Shown here piece after piece: positions 13,012 to 24,805 of a stretch of 64,000 bases of DNA. A program made the translations under genes and the position numbers. The notes under the pieces are model-generated. The model saw only the letters and a program-made list of their open reading frames with translations, did not search any database and was not told where the DNA came from. Positions within the stretch are counted from its first letter, which is position 1. The number at the start of each line of letters is the position of its first letter. The DNA is from Elmis aenea (taxonomy: Eukaryota; Arthropoda; Insecta; Coleoptera; Elmidae). Location of the stretch: positions 40,305,470 to 40,369,469 of the forward strand of contig OX393578.1 of NCBI GenBank assembly GCA_947652605.1, read 5' to 3'.

Positions 13012-13762
13012 ATACAGAGTGCAAACTTTAACTGGAATAAATTCTGTAACTTGGGAATACAGTATATCGGTAAAACCTGCGAAAACACGTCGATTTTAGT
13101 TTTTCGCTGGATACATTTCAGCAGTATTGCTTTTGGGATATCTTCATCCAGAGCGGTGCAACAACCCCTAATAATTTTTTTTTAAATGTAAGAATATGTC
13201 GAGTGGCATATCATTGGAAAGCTCATTTAGAGAGGAATACAATGCATATCTTTTTTTCGAAAAATTTCAAGAGGTTAGGTGTTAACAAAATAAAGACAGG
13301 TTTAAAGTTTAACGCTATTTAATGTAAAGGTTGTTTACAATGTGCACAATTTCAATCTGTAAGCGTTCATTTGTGCATTTCTTATCACAGTTAAACAACT
13401 TTTTATCGTAACTTTTTGTTGCGACCTTTTAGCAGTTGAAAATCTTGCCTCTCTATAAAATTTAAAATTTATATTTTTATTTTGTCAACACCTAACCTCT
13501 TGGAATTTTTCGAAAATAAGATATGCATTGTATTCCTCTCTAAATGAGCTTTCCAACGATATGCCACTCGACATATCCTTACATTTAAAAAAAAAATATT
13601 AGGGGTTGTTGCACCCCTCTGGATGAAGATATCCCAAAAGCAATACTGCTGAAATGTATCCGGCGAAAAACTAAAATCGACGTGTTTTCGCAGGTTTTAC
13701 CGATATACTGTACCTATTCCCAAGTTACAGAATTTATTCCAGTTAAAGTTTGCACCCTGTAT
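13012..13762. mobile_element. 750-bp palindromic foldback element
   Basis: The left end ATACAGAGTGCAAACTTTAA and the right end complement it (TTAAAGTTTGCACCCTGTAT). The arms match almost base for base over about 300 bp, through the GGTAAAACCTGCGAAAACAC and GATATCTTCATCCAGAG segments, implying recent origin. No coding capacity. Confidence 0.88.
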
Positions 13763-14057
13763 ATACAAACGGCTTACACTCCATTACGAACGGAAAGTGT
13801 TAAACAATACCATGATGCAGTTCCACATGCACCACATCAATGCTGCATAAACTAAACATCGTTTCTATGTTACTCAATACTTCAAGAAGTCGAGCAAGAA
13901 GAATAAGAACGTACATATCAAATATAAACCAGCCAACAAAATCGCATCAACTTAAAAGCATTCAACAAACTTTTATTCATAACGACCAGAAACAACCTTT
14001 ACTGCATAATATGTTGCCTATTTACAACGCGAAACATAAAAAAGTGTTTAAATTGAG

Positions 14058-14928
14058 TACCGTAGAATAGGGCAACTTGGGACAAAATGATATTCTCACC
14101 TAAAAATTTTGTTTACAACTGTCAACTTTTGAGATAATCAAAGCTGCTTAGTAGAGTTTTAAAAGTATCATATAAGCTTAAAAAAACGAATCAGTTTTTG
14201 AAATTACTACAAGACGGTAAGTTGTTACATCCATTTTTGTAAATTAATATAAAATGGCCGAATTAAGAACTGTTTAAAATTTCTCTTGTACTTTTGTTCT
14301 GAAAATATACGTTTAATATCAAGTCTTGAATAACTTATCGCATTTTTTTATTTAATACTACCTATGTTCAAAAATGAATGATTGTCCGTTTTGGTGAACA
14401 TTTTTGTTCAAAAATGATTGTCTCATTAGTTTTTAATTCAATTAATATCCTGCTTTAAAAAACTTTTTTACAAATGAGACAATCATTTTTAAACAGAGGT
14501 AGTACAATTTTTTTAATTTTTCCAATCAAAACATCGTTTAGTTTAAAATTTTTGTAATTTGCGAATTAAAGTTTTATATTCTTTATTTTCGATATTTTTT
14601 TTCATGCTGGATAATTGTGAAAGATCAATTTAATATAAAAAATATAATATAACTGTCCCAAGAAGGACTTTTTAGGCTAAACTTAAGTCAAACTACTGAA
14701 ATTCATATGTGTCCCAAGTTGCCCGGTCTTAAGTATTACTTGGGACAGGAAGTTTGTTTTTTTTTTGGTACTTATAAATATATATATTTATTTATTCTTT
14801 ATATAGAATATTGTTCATTGGCACCTCACCCAATTACATAAAAAAATTCAAAGTTTTTAATTAAAAAATGAACGTGGTGCACGCTTTCAAATGTTGAAAC
14901 TGTCCCAAGTAGCCCCATTCTACCGGTA
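14058..14928. mobile_element. mariner/pogo-like non-autonomous element with TA duplication
   Basis: The element is 14060-14926 (867 bp), flanked by TA on each side. Terminal inverted repeats are about 25 bp (CCGTAGAATAGGGCAACTT at left; the right end complements CCGGTAGAATGGGGC). The words ACTTGGGACA or TGTCCCAAGT recur at both ends and at about 14655, 14710 and 14740. No transposase remains. Confidence 0.8.
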
Positions 14929-15689
14929 TTTTGTTTACATCCATAATTCCAACAATTACACCAGCTTTAAAAACGATGGCGCTATTAATACACGTTCAAT
15001 TAACCCAATATAATAAACTTTTCAAACAAAACTTTAGAATTAGGTATCAGTAAAGAGTGGAACATTTGCGTAAAAATTAATGTACTTTAAACATTTTATT
15101 GAAACTATAGATTACGTCAATATAATTGATACGAACATTCTCTAAACGTACAGATATTGTTGTTTTAAATAAATAAAACAGATATATTTCAACGAAGCTT
15201 TAATAATTACTACATAAATATTGACTTCGGGCAAAACTAACGTTTAATTGGTTCTGCAACAAAAAATTATTGCCGAGTTAATCAAATGAACAAAAATATT
15301 TTTTAAAACGACCGTTTGAGCGATTTACTGTAACTAGCAAGCGATTCCAACATTTATTTAAGTTATGATAATCGTTAACTCCAATTTAATTAAGTACTAA
15401 CGTTATCTGGTTAGTAAATTATATAGCAATAAAATTTTAAAAAGTAATTAAGATGATAATTGTTAAAATTATTTCAGTTTTGCATTATAAATGTATCAAA
15501 ACCTAACTTAAAAAGTCACTTATTATACAGTATTTCTTATAAAAAGAATATAATACTGGGAGGCAATAATATTCCGCATTAATTGGATAATTTTATTATT
15601 GTAATAGTCGGTTAAATTAGCAAAGATCGGCAAGATTACAAAAAAAAGAATAATTAAATAATTGGCCAGTGCTATTAGCTAAAGCCTTT
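14929..15689. other. AT-rich DNA, nothing recognised
   Basis: No inverted ends or coding stretches stood out. Confidence 0.5.
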
Positions 15690-16365
15690 GTTGCAAGAAA
15701 AAAAAACGATTACGTCCTAGCCGTTTAAGCTAGAGCTATCAAACTTGGCCGAAATGTTTAGGTGTTTCCCATCGACTTTGTGGGATAATTAGAAAGAAAA
15801 CACGTAATTGGAAGTATGATTTATAGTCAGGTCATCCGCTTACCATCTTCAGTTTTTTTTTCTCTGGAATAAAATTGAAAATGTCATTCGTCCATAAGAA
15901 AGTACGACTTGAGAGAGAAAAAATCGTCCCTCTTTGTTTTTTGCTGTAAAAGTAGCCGTTTTCGAGAAAATTAGCGCTAAAGATGCATCGACAAACTCTG
16001 TTTATACACCTCAAATATTTTTTTTACTAAACTTAGTTGGCTAATGTCATGCTTGACTTAAGGCTTGTTCGCCTGGTAAGCGGATGACCTGACTGTTAAT
16101 CATACTTCCATTTACGTGTTTTCTTTCTAATTATCCCACAAAGTCAATGGGAAACACCTAAACATTTCGGCCAAGTTTGATAGCTCTAGCTTAAACGGCT
16201 AGGACGTAATCGATTTTTTGATTTTTTTTTCTTGCAACTTTGGAGGTCTCTAACTTTGAAAGGAAGCATTTTCGGATAACAAAATATTTGACAAATGGTC
16301 ATCATTTTCACTCAGGAATATGCACCTACTTTTTGGCGGTGTATAATTGGGACATCCTGTATGGT
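15690..16365. repeat. Palindromic copy of the GTAAGCGGATGACCTGACT repeat
   Basis: Two arms in opposite orientation share ACGATTACGTCCTAGCCGTT, TTCGGCCAAGTTTGATAGCT and the GGAAGTATGATTTA segment. The right arm ends TGGGACATCCTGTATGG. The centre is near 16070. Confidence 0.75.
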
Positions 16366-16462
16366 TTGCGACTTGTAACGTAAACAATGTTTAATAAACG
16401 CAGATAAATGTATAAATCTTGTGATAAAATCAAAGATGATTCTGTAAATTTGAAAATTAGTA

Positions 16463-17928
16463 TCACGGGTGTCCCAGATAACATTTCCAGCATTGGAATC
16501 TCGCTTATTATAGGAGATACATGTATGCTTAAATTAGATAAATTATTCTCAAGTATGAGAGGAGCTACAATCAATTTTTAAGTGTACAAAAGTCCACGTA
16601 ACTTCAGATGTTACAGCAAAAAATATGAAAAAGTTAAATGTCTTACTTTCTCTCATAATTTGTTTTATTCATGAGATCGATTTTATTAGTACTCCCTTAA
16701 TGTACTTTTTAATGTAGAATGTAACTGTTATTTAGATTTTTTCATCACTTACTATTTTCGAGATATTACCCCTAACTTAAATTTTTCTTATGGGCTGTAA
16801 AGTTGGCTATGGAATAGTTAAATGTGTTTTTTTTTTCTCTCTTTAATGAGATATTATTTGCTATATCTATTTTTATAAATAAGTCACAAAATCAAGAAAA
16901 CTCGTATTTTACCATTCACTTACCAAGCTATCGATGAAAATAAAAAGTAAAAACAACTAATTAAATGTCAAGTGACAGTATCAATTTTCGGCGGTATCAT
17001 TTGTTCGAATTTTATAGTATTGTTATGTAATTCGATAGTCTTTGTAGCAAATTTGTTATCACGTAATTATTGACACATTTACAATAATGAAAAATATGAC
17101 ATGTTCTTTGCCATGGAAACAACTGTGTAAAAGCAGATAATTCCAATTCTTCATTGATTTGTTTTGGATTTATGGTTGGTTTGTGGAAGAAACCATATTC
17201 TTTCAAATTTATTTCCAAATTTTTGTAATTACGCATCCTTCGTTGTCTTTTCTCGGGATACAGCAGTATATTCGCTCAGCTTCTACACAGTTTTTATGGC
17301 AAAAAATGCAGCATGCATCTCACTCAACATATAAAATTTTTCATTATTTTTAAATGTTGCCATGATTATAACAATTACTGCAAAGACTATCGAATTACAC
17401 AGCAATACTATAAAATTCTAATAAACGATACCGCAGACAATTGATACTGTCACTTGACATTTAATTAGTTGTTTTTTGTTTTTATTTTCATAGATGGCTT
17501 AACAAGTTATTGGTAAAATACGAGTTTTCTTGATTTTGTGACTTATTTATAAAAATAGATATAGCAAGTAATATCTCATTAAAAAGAGCAAAAAAAGCAC
17601 ATTTAACCATATCATAGCCAACTTCGCGCCTTATAAGAATATGAGATTTTAAAAAATCTAAACACTTCTACACTAAAAAGTACCTTAAGAAAGTACTAAT
17701 AAAATTAATCTAATGATTAAGACGAAAAAGCTACGAGCAAAAAAAGAAATTCAACGTTTTCATATTTTTTGCTTTAGCATCTTAAGTACGAGGAATTTTG
17801 TACTTTTAAAAATTGATTGTAGCTACTGTTATACTAAAGAATAATTAATCCAATTTAAAAAGCCTGTATCTCGTATAATAAGGAAGATCCCAATGCTGGA
17901 AATGTTATCTATCTGGGACACCCTGTGT
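16463..17928. repeat. 1.47 kb palindrome, GTGTCCCAGATAACATTTCC family
   Basis: The left end has GGGTGTCCCAGATAACATTT, CCAGCATTGGAATCTCGC and TTATTATAGGAGATAC; the right end is the complement, finishing ACACCCTGTGTAA. The arms run inwards for several hundred bases, including TGTCACTTGACATTTAATTA. A copy is at 29.23-30.95 kb and a solitary half-end at 5340-5430. Confidence 0.85.
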
Positions 17929-18747
17929 AATGAGGTTTTTTTTTTAACATTCCATACATTTTTTTTTAACTACAGATGCGTAGCTTTGTATGTATTGATG
18001 TTTAATTCAGTAACTAAATGAACATATTTGATTTCAGTGCCAAGATTTAAAAAAAAAGGCATTCTTTTGTTTTTGCTAAAAACTACTGACATTACATACA
18101 ACAACTTTTATATCATTTAATTCAGTAAAAACTGTATAAGATTATAACCAATTACAGTTACCATTTTACCATTTAAAAAATGTAATTTGGGTCTATATCT
18201 CAGTAATCACTGATCATAAGAAATTCACTGTCTACGCAAAATTATTTAAGAATGATCGCTTTAAAACATTTTTCTAGTTCGAATACTGCTTAATTTTGTA
18301 TACACCGTTCAAATTCTTTAGTAATTCTGCAAACCTTACGAATTTAACCAACCGCTTAACTCTTAAAATGTTATTATTCAATCTTGTAACGGGGCAGACA
18401 AATACCTAGTCAATAAAAGTTTTATTTCATAAAATAGTCAAATATAAAATATTTTCCATCATCAAGCTAAAATTGGTGTGTTTCTGCCTAAAATTAATAT
18501 AATATTCAACACATTTTCAATGCACTATAAAAATTCTCATTAATATCTCGCTTAGCCTACCATAGTATCCAAGCAACAAACAAGAATCTACACCTTGTAT
18601 TACATTGGCACATTTATCAATAACAAACAGCTAAAACAAAACTTAAGAAATAAAAAAACTAATCGAACTTTGAATGTGGAAGTACTAAAATAATTTCAGT
18701 CCAGCAGATATTTCTAAAAGAGAATACATCAATCCAAACAACACATA
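17929..18747. other. AT-rich DNA, nothing recognised
   Basis: Sits left of the 18.7-19.2 kb open frame; no clear poly(A) signal for that frame was found here. Confidence 0.45.
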
Positions 18748-19179
18748 CTAAAGAGATGCTTCATTCAACCTACGTTTAATATCAATAAAAAAACTGTGGT
18801 TATTGTAAATGCCACTTGTAATACTGCGATATGCAATCATAAACAACTCGTATTTCCCAGGAGAAAAGGCGATGCGTTCCTTTTCGCTGAAATATGTACA
18901 AATCGTTTTAACCGTAACATATTGTAGCGCAATAAAATCCACAATGGTTGTCTTCCTGCATTTCATTATCATACACAATTTGTAATACCTAACGTTTACG
19001 AGCAGTTCAGATTCTTGTCGTACATTCATACTTTTGAATTGCCATTGGACATAACAATGATGCACTGGATTCGCAAGGAACGTGCAAATAAAATCACGTA
19101 ACACCCTTAAAACCAAGCCAGTTTCCAGAAGCTTATTAATAAGACGGAATGACGCATATTGGTCACCAGTCAACGTAAA
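18748..19179 (-). CDS. Unrecognised open frame, 141 codons, possible exon or gene fossil
   Basis: The frame stays open from 19179 to a stop at 18748. There is no ATG near the upstream limit: the first codon used by a generous caller is TTG, and a TGA lies just upstream at 19182-19180. The residue mix is balanced rather than AT-biased (for example FICTFLANPVHHCYVQWQF and FSPGKYELFMIAYRSI), unlike random frames here. No acceptor AG was seen close to the open limit. I do not recognise the family. It could be an intact exon, a fossil, or chance. Confidence 0.25.
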   Translation of the reverse strand, partial: FTLTGDQYASFRLINKLLETGLVLRVLRDFICTFLANPVHHCYVQWQFKSMNVRQESELLVNVRYYKLCMIMKCRKTTIVDFIALQYVTVKTICTYFSEKERIAFSPGKYELFMIAYRSITSGIYNNHSFFIDIKRRLNEASL

Positions 19180-19805
19180 TCATTTTAAAGGTTATATTTA
19201 TTTGGATTTAATGTTCCCGCTGTTTTGGAAAATGAGATTTTTTCAAGTCATGTCAGGTGTTTGTGAACAAATGCGTTTTCAGAACTTGTACCGCTAATGA
19301 AGTGTGAATGGTTACATAACAAAATGACAAAACTACGAAGTGATTAAAAATTCACGCAACCCAAAGTGTAAATATGCAAAACTGTATTCAAAAAAACAGT
19401 ATCAAGGAGGGATTGGCCCGGGGGCTACCTAAAAATTTCGTAAAAATCGTCTAAAATACAGGATGACTGAAATTGGAGTTTAAGCATGGGGATCTCGCTT
19501 ATTATAATAGCTAGAGTATAGATTTAAATTTGGCGCCAATTTCGGTGCTTATTAATAATCCGAAGAGAAATTAAAAATATTTTAAACAGTATCCGAGAAA
19601 ATAAGGAAAAACCTGTAAATACAATTTTTTTAAATCGTCCATAACTCCTTTGGATTATAACATATTTCAAATGTGTAAAAACATTGCCCAAGCTACTTTT
19701 TAAGCCGATGGTGATAACAAATTCTTCCTAAATCGATTCGTTTATGTTTTATAACAACCAACTTAATTTTTTCTTATAGGCGCGATTTTTGCTATTTACA
19801 TATAG

Positions 19806-20940
19806 CGTTTTCCACTGGCAGCACTGGTGCGAACTGGGTGCGAACTGAGTGCAAAACTTGTATTTCACTGGAATATTTAGTTCACACTGACCAAGTTTTT
19901 GTATTTCACATGTAACCAGAGTTATGAACTAGGTGCGCACTAGGTGCGAATTTATCGCACCAGCTAGCAAGGCTCGTGCTGTGTCAGTGCAATCGAAAAA
20001 ATGGCGTCAACGTCAAATAAAGCTGGGGTAGCCTGCGTAGTAAGAAAATAATGGAGTAAAAAAAGAAAAAAAAGAAGGTATATCAGAAAGAGTATTGATG
20101 GTAGAAGTACAGATTATAAAGAAAGAATTGATAGGGGTGGTAGTGGCATATGGCTCGAATGAGAATGCGGCAGAAGAGTATAAGAGTAGTAGTATACTAC
20201 GGTTCCTGCGACAGTTCGACGGCATGTCCATCCGGAGCTTACCATGATCGATGTTTAAAGGTCACGAAGAAGTCTTGAAGGTCATCGACAATGGCCGGAG
20301 GGTGTTGCCGAAGAAGTTTTTCAAGGTCGTCGACAATGACCAGAGGATGGTTGCTAAAGGAGTCTTGAAGGTTATCGACAATGACCGGAGGGTGTTGCCG
20401 AAGAAGTCTTTCAAGGTCGTCGACAATGACCAGAGGGTGGTTGCTGAAGGAGTCTTTGAAATGTTTGAGGGTGTGGTTTTTGGGGTTGCTGAAGAAGTCG
20501 TCTGGAAGTGGTGGACATTTCAAAGACTCCTTCAGCAACCACTACGACCACCGACTTCTTCGGCAACCCCTCTGTTGAAAAACTACCCCACCCCCAGCAA
20601 ACATTTCAAAGACTCCTTCGGCAACCACCCCCTTTTGATGTCGTAGGGGTGAGAAGTCTTTGAAATGTCCGAGGCTTTGAAGGGTGCGGGTTTGCCGAAA
20701 ATAAATTAGTTACAATAAACTATAAAAAAAGTAAACTCGTCAATCACGTAAACCTCTTCCATTTTGAGGTTGTCACAGAACATACACGGTTATGTCAAAG
20801 TGATGACAACACCGCACCAGTGCACCAATTTGTTTTTCTCTGATACTGCATGAATACTGCATAATATGCGGTCAACTCAAACACTCGTGTAGTTTTATTG
20901 CGAACTTGGTGCGCACCAAAGGCGATCCAGTGGAAAACGC
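19806..20940. mobile_element. TIR element (possibly Harbinger-like) nested in a foldback repeat
   Basis: The left end GCGTTTTCCACTGG and right end CCAGTGGAAAACGC are exact inverted copies, with TA adjoining each side. Short GTGCGAACT-type words repeat inside both ends. The middle carries a 45-bp minisatellite. No clear transposase was found. Family assignment rests only on the ends and is tentative. Confidence 0.65.
20251..20460. repeat. 45-bp minisatellite encoding a 15-residue repeat
   Basis: About four units starting near 20278, 20323, 20368 and 20413 alternate two variants, giving a 90-bp dimer. Because the period is a multiple of three, both strands stay open: the plus frame repeats KV[VI]DN[DG][QR]R-V-type peptides. 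Related sequence continues to about 20640, partly inverted (CATTTCAAAGACTCCTTC). It lies inside the 19.8-20.9 kb element. Expression is not supported. Confidence 0.75.
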
Positions 20941-21649
20941 TAATAATCAAATTGCATCTGAATTCATTGATGTATCACACATAGTATTTTACTTCTACAT
21001 TCAATGACAAATTTAAAAAAACACTGCGTTTTAAACAATGACAACCATAAATCAGGTAGGTTGTTGTAGTTTTTGTCGTTTCCATGACAACCAATCAACA
21101 AACTAAAAATTTTGAAAGCTTATTATGTACCTACTTGTAATCGTCATAAGTTCCAATTTCTCTTGGGATTATTAATGAACACCGAAATTAGCAACTTTGT
21201 CAAATTTGAACCTATACTCAAGCTATTATAATAAACGAGATCCCCATGCTTAAACTCCAATTTTAGTCACCCTGTATATGCACAAGGCCGTTGCTAGGCA
21301 TCTAAAAAGTGGTCAACATTTATTCTAAAAAACAACGCCAACAGAACATAAGAAAAAGATCCGCGAAGTGGTCGTTCTTAAATAATTTCCATTTTGGTCT
21401 CCAATCCATCCCTACACTGTTTCATGGAACATTTTAGGTTTGTGTTTTGTCTTATCAAATTTAGGAAATTTCCAACGTTAAGTAAAGATTATCGGGTATT
21501 AATAATAAAACATATTTATGTTTAAATATAAGTAGGGTTTAATTAACATCCATTAATTTTTTGCCACTCAACAGTACTTAAGGGTTGACCGGTAAGTTGC
21601 GTGTGATGTACGCTTTCAACATTATAGATTCTGGAAATTCAAATAATTA

Positions 21650-22490
21650 CACAGTGTGTAGAAAAAGTACCGTAACGGATCAATATCTCGTCGTATACAA
21701 AAGTTATTTGTGGTAATTTACTACATAATCTTAAATTATTTTCAACTATACAGTGTTATGTTTTGGCGCACCGATGCGTTACTATGTTTTTTTAAATGGA
21801 ACACCCAGTATATTTTTAAAATTTTTGGATGTAAAATTGAATTCTCTTTTAAAAAGTATCAATAAGAAAATGTAAAAATATATAGGGTGTTTCATTTAAA
21901 AAAAACGGACTTATTTGTGTTTGAAATTTTACTAAATGGACCGGGCATAAGGAACACCCTGTGTATTATTTTAAAATTTTAACTAGTCGACCACCATTGT
22001 GACACTATTGTCCAACAAACTTTCAAAGTAATTCGTTCTGACATAGCCTAGTTGTGAAATATCATTATTTTTTTAGATTCCTGTTTCTGTCAATATTTTT
22101 ATAAAAACTTAAGTAACTTAAAAACGACTGAATTTGGATAGATAAAACTTGTATGTTTTTAAAAGAGAATTCAATTTTACATCTACATTATAAAATATAC
22201 TAGGTGTTCCATTAAAAAAAATACAAGTTTACTTAATATCTAAAAAGTCAAGGTCGTTAATTTAATTTTAAGAACATACCTATTCAAATTAAGCATAAAA
22301 ATGTTTTTAAAAACCTACTCATATAACATTTAGTTCAATATGTATCTCCATTTATAAAATGGCCAAGTTAAAAGTCTTTACAGAATTTACTGTGACACAC
22401 AATTATGCTATTTTGCAGATTTACCAATTTTATGGCTCTTAAGATTATCGAAATCCTCATGTAAACTTCGAATTTGGGACACCCTGTACA
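21650..22490. repeat. Composite foldback, CGTAACGGATCAATATCTCG family
   Basis: Starts GTGTAGAAAAAGTACCGTAA, related to 405-470, and finishes GGGACACCCTGTACA. Inside, TGTAAAATTGAATTCTCTTT (about 21830) is inverted at about 22165-22190, so a smaller palindrome with GGAACACCCAGTATATT ends is nested within. Confidence 0.65.
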
Positions 22491-23154
22491 AGTCCAACGA
22501 CTAGACAATAAACCAGGTAAAACTTGAAATTTTACCGTCTCATTCAATTACGAGTTTAAAGTGATGAATTTGTTAGTTGGATGTAATTATTCTCAGCAAA
22601 TATTCGACAAGTTAGTAAGTCAAAACCTCATCTGTATGCTAATATGATTCAAATTCGGTTCAGTGTTGCATGAAACAATGTTCATAAACTTTACAGCTGA
22701 TAAACACTGTTCGTTCCAAGTTAAATGAATTGTAAAAAATTACATAGGGACCATTTCAAATGACAGTTAAAAGGCAACAGTCAGTTTATACATACATGAA
22801 TATACAAGTGAAATGCTCTTCGTTATTAATTTTACAGGGGTGAATTTTTATATTCATGACTTAAATATCAAGCAAGTGACAACTTTTTAATTACAGAATG
22901 TAAATTTATCAACATCTCACAAAATAAATGCGCTGGTATTACGATAATAATTAAAAATATAAAACATACGGTCTTGTACAGCATATTGATATGTAACAGT
23001 TTGGTTAATTTTTACAATTATAAAACACTATTTTGTGCACTATCCTTTTATATCAAACTATCAATTAAGTTTAGTAAATAAAGAAATCACGTTCGCAGAA
23101 GACATGGTCGGAGTTGCCGAAACGGAAAAGAATCTGCAACATATAATCTAGATC
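22491..23154. other. AT-rich DNA, nothing recognised
   Basis: No gene, RNA or clear repeat boundary seen between the foldback at 22.49 kb and the hAT remnant. Confidence 0.5.
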
Positions 23155-24012
23155 TAGACACTCTAAAGTTTAGAGCCCGTGCAACATGCGGCCCGAGGGC
23201 CGCATGCGGACCCTCTGATATTTTTATGCGTCCCGCGACCCAGTTGTTGTATATTATAAGCAGTGCTGTTTTTAAAGAGTATGACATTAAAAGTGTCAAA
23301 ATGTGAGAAATTAACAGGTGATTTAAGACGAGAAAGAAATAAAAGAGAACTTTGCGGAACAACAAAACTTATTCAAAAATGCCTATAAACAACAAGACCT
23401 CACAAAAATAGCTAGTTATGAAATTTTTAATATTTTAACTAAAGATCTGAAACCATTCTCTAATTGTAGTTTAATAAAGGAATGTATTAAAATTGCTGTG
23501 AACTTTATTTGTACTGAAAAAAAGCTTTTTTCTGTTATTATTTTATTTAGATTTTACTATGGCAAGATAAATTGATGAAATGGTAGAAAACGCAATATTA
23601 ACTCTTAAATATACCTACTGCTAATAACTTTTAATCTTGTTCTCTTTGTTTTTTTTTTCGTGGAGTAGATATAAAATTATATGTTACTGAAGAATTATTA
23701 GATTTAGCAAGGATGAAAGGAACTACAACAGCTGAGAATCTCTATTTTGTATTAAAAACTGATTTGGAATAAAAAATGAGGAAATTGCTTCGAATTAACT
23801 ACGCTTCTGACTAAGAAATATAAAACCGATTTTTTTAGGAAATTCTTTGTATGTCACTGCGTTGCGCATGTTGAAAATTTATGCGCGAAAAAAGTTTCAA
23901 AATTTCTCCGGATCCTTAACACTTAGAAGAATCTCCATATCCACTAGAAAGTGGTGCGGCCCGTTGCGTTTTCATAAAATTTGCAATTGGCCTTAAAAGG
24001 TTGCACAGGCCT
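23155..24012 (+). mobile_element. Decayed hAT element with transposase pieces
   Basis: The ends are GC-rich (GCCCGTGCAAC on the left, GTTGCACAGGC on the right), with GCGGCCC-type subterminal motifs; the boundaries are approximate. Plus-strand reading at 23354-23519 gives NLFKNAYKQQDLTKIASYEI followed by LTKDLKPFSNCSLIKECIKI. At 23668-23772 it gives TEELLDLARMKGTTTAENLY. Both resemble consecutive parts of GTF2IRD2/ZBED5-like hAT transposases. Stops and deletions separate them. Confidence 0.65.
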
Positions 24013-24111
24013 GGTCTAAACCATGAATTTAAAAACATCAATATGACAATAAATACCAAAAAAAAACTATAATTATGATCTTTACACCTTAGAACAAACG
24101 GCATAACATCA

Positions 24112-24760
24112 CATTAGAGGGACGCAGGTTGAAACAGGTAGAAGGCTTTAAATATTTAAGCGTGATAATCGAGAGTAATGGGGAGATGGACAAGGAAATA
24201 AGCGAAAGAATAGGAAAAGTTGGAAGAATATTTAACAGCTTAAAAACAACATTTTTTGGAAACAGAGAAATACCGAAAGGAATAAAAAGTGAAGTAGTAA
24301 AAAGGTAGAAACTCCAACACTTTTATGCGGAAGTGAAACATGGACACTGACAAACAGAAATAGTAGCCGTGTGAATGCAGCAGATATGATGTTTTTGGAA
24401 AGAAAAAAAAAGGAAACACCGAAAAGATTGAATTAGATATAAAACATAAAATATTATTGAAGATGAAATCAGTGGAAACGAAAATACAGGTAAGGCTGGC
24501 TGGGTTGGTTGGATCACATTAATTTATAAAATGAAAAAAAAAAGATTAACCAGAAAAGCCTACAAAGCAAGGCCACAAGAAAAAAAAAGAGGCAGACCGA
24601 GAAAAACCTGGCAAAACGACGTTAAAAAATAGCACCGGATAGAAACATCAAACGGGAAGAGATAAAAAAGTTTGCGCTGACAAAAAATCGAGGAAAAAAG
24701 TCTGCACAACTCAACAGGCCTACACTTAACAGTAGAAGGACTTAAGACTAAATAAAATAA
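24112..24760 (+). pseudogene. Non-LTR retrotransposon C-terminal remnant
   Basis: Reading across several frames on the plus strand gives VEGFKYLSVIIESNGEMDKE, ERIGKVGRIFNSLKT, then LLCGSETWTLTNRNSS and a final Lys/Arg-rich GRPRKTWQ-like region. These are typical of the region after the polymerase core in RTE/CR1-like elements of insects, where it reads like YLG...I..DG, YGSETW and GRPR.RW. There are several stops and frameshifts, so this is a fossil. No endonuclease or catalytic domain is present. Confidence 0.75.
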
Positions 24761-24805
24761 ATTAATTAAAAATAGAGGATAAAAACTACAACTACATATT
24801 TGTTT

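Larger units (their letters stand above)
19456..21277. repeat. 1.8 kb palindrome, AGCATGGGGATCTCGCTTAT family, with nested TIR element
   Basis: The left arm is TACAGGATGACTGAAATTGG then AGCATGGGGATCTCGCTTAT and CTAGAGTATAG. The right arm complements it and ends GTCACCCTGTATA. Each arm is about 340 bp; the space between is mostly the 19.8-20.9 kb element. A sister copy is at 35.35-36.99 kb. Confidence 0.86.

Noticed and set aside
7999..16014. Two nearly identical 60-codon frames (7999-8181 plus, 16014-15832 minus) that could look like a duplicated gene
   Set aside because: They lie in matching copies of a dispersed foldback repeat, on opposite strands, with no recognisable domain.
20239..20538. 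99-codon minus frame in the minisatellite
   Set aside because: Open only because the repeat period is 45 bp; no protein signature.
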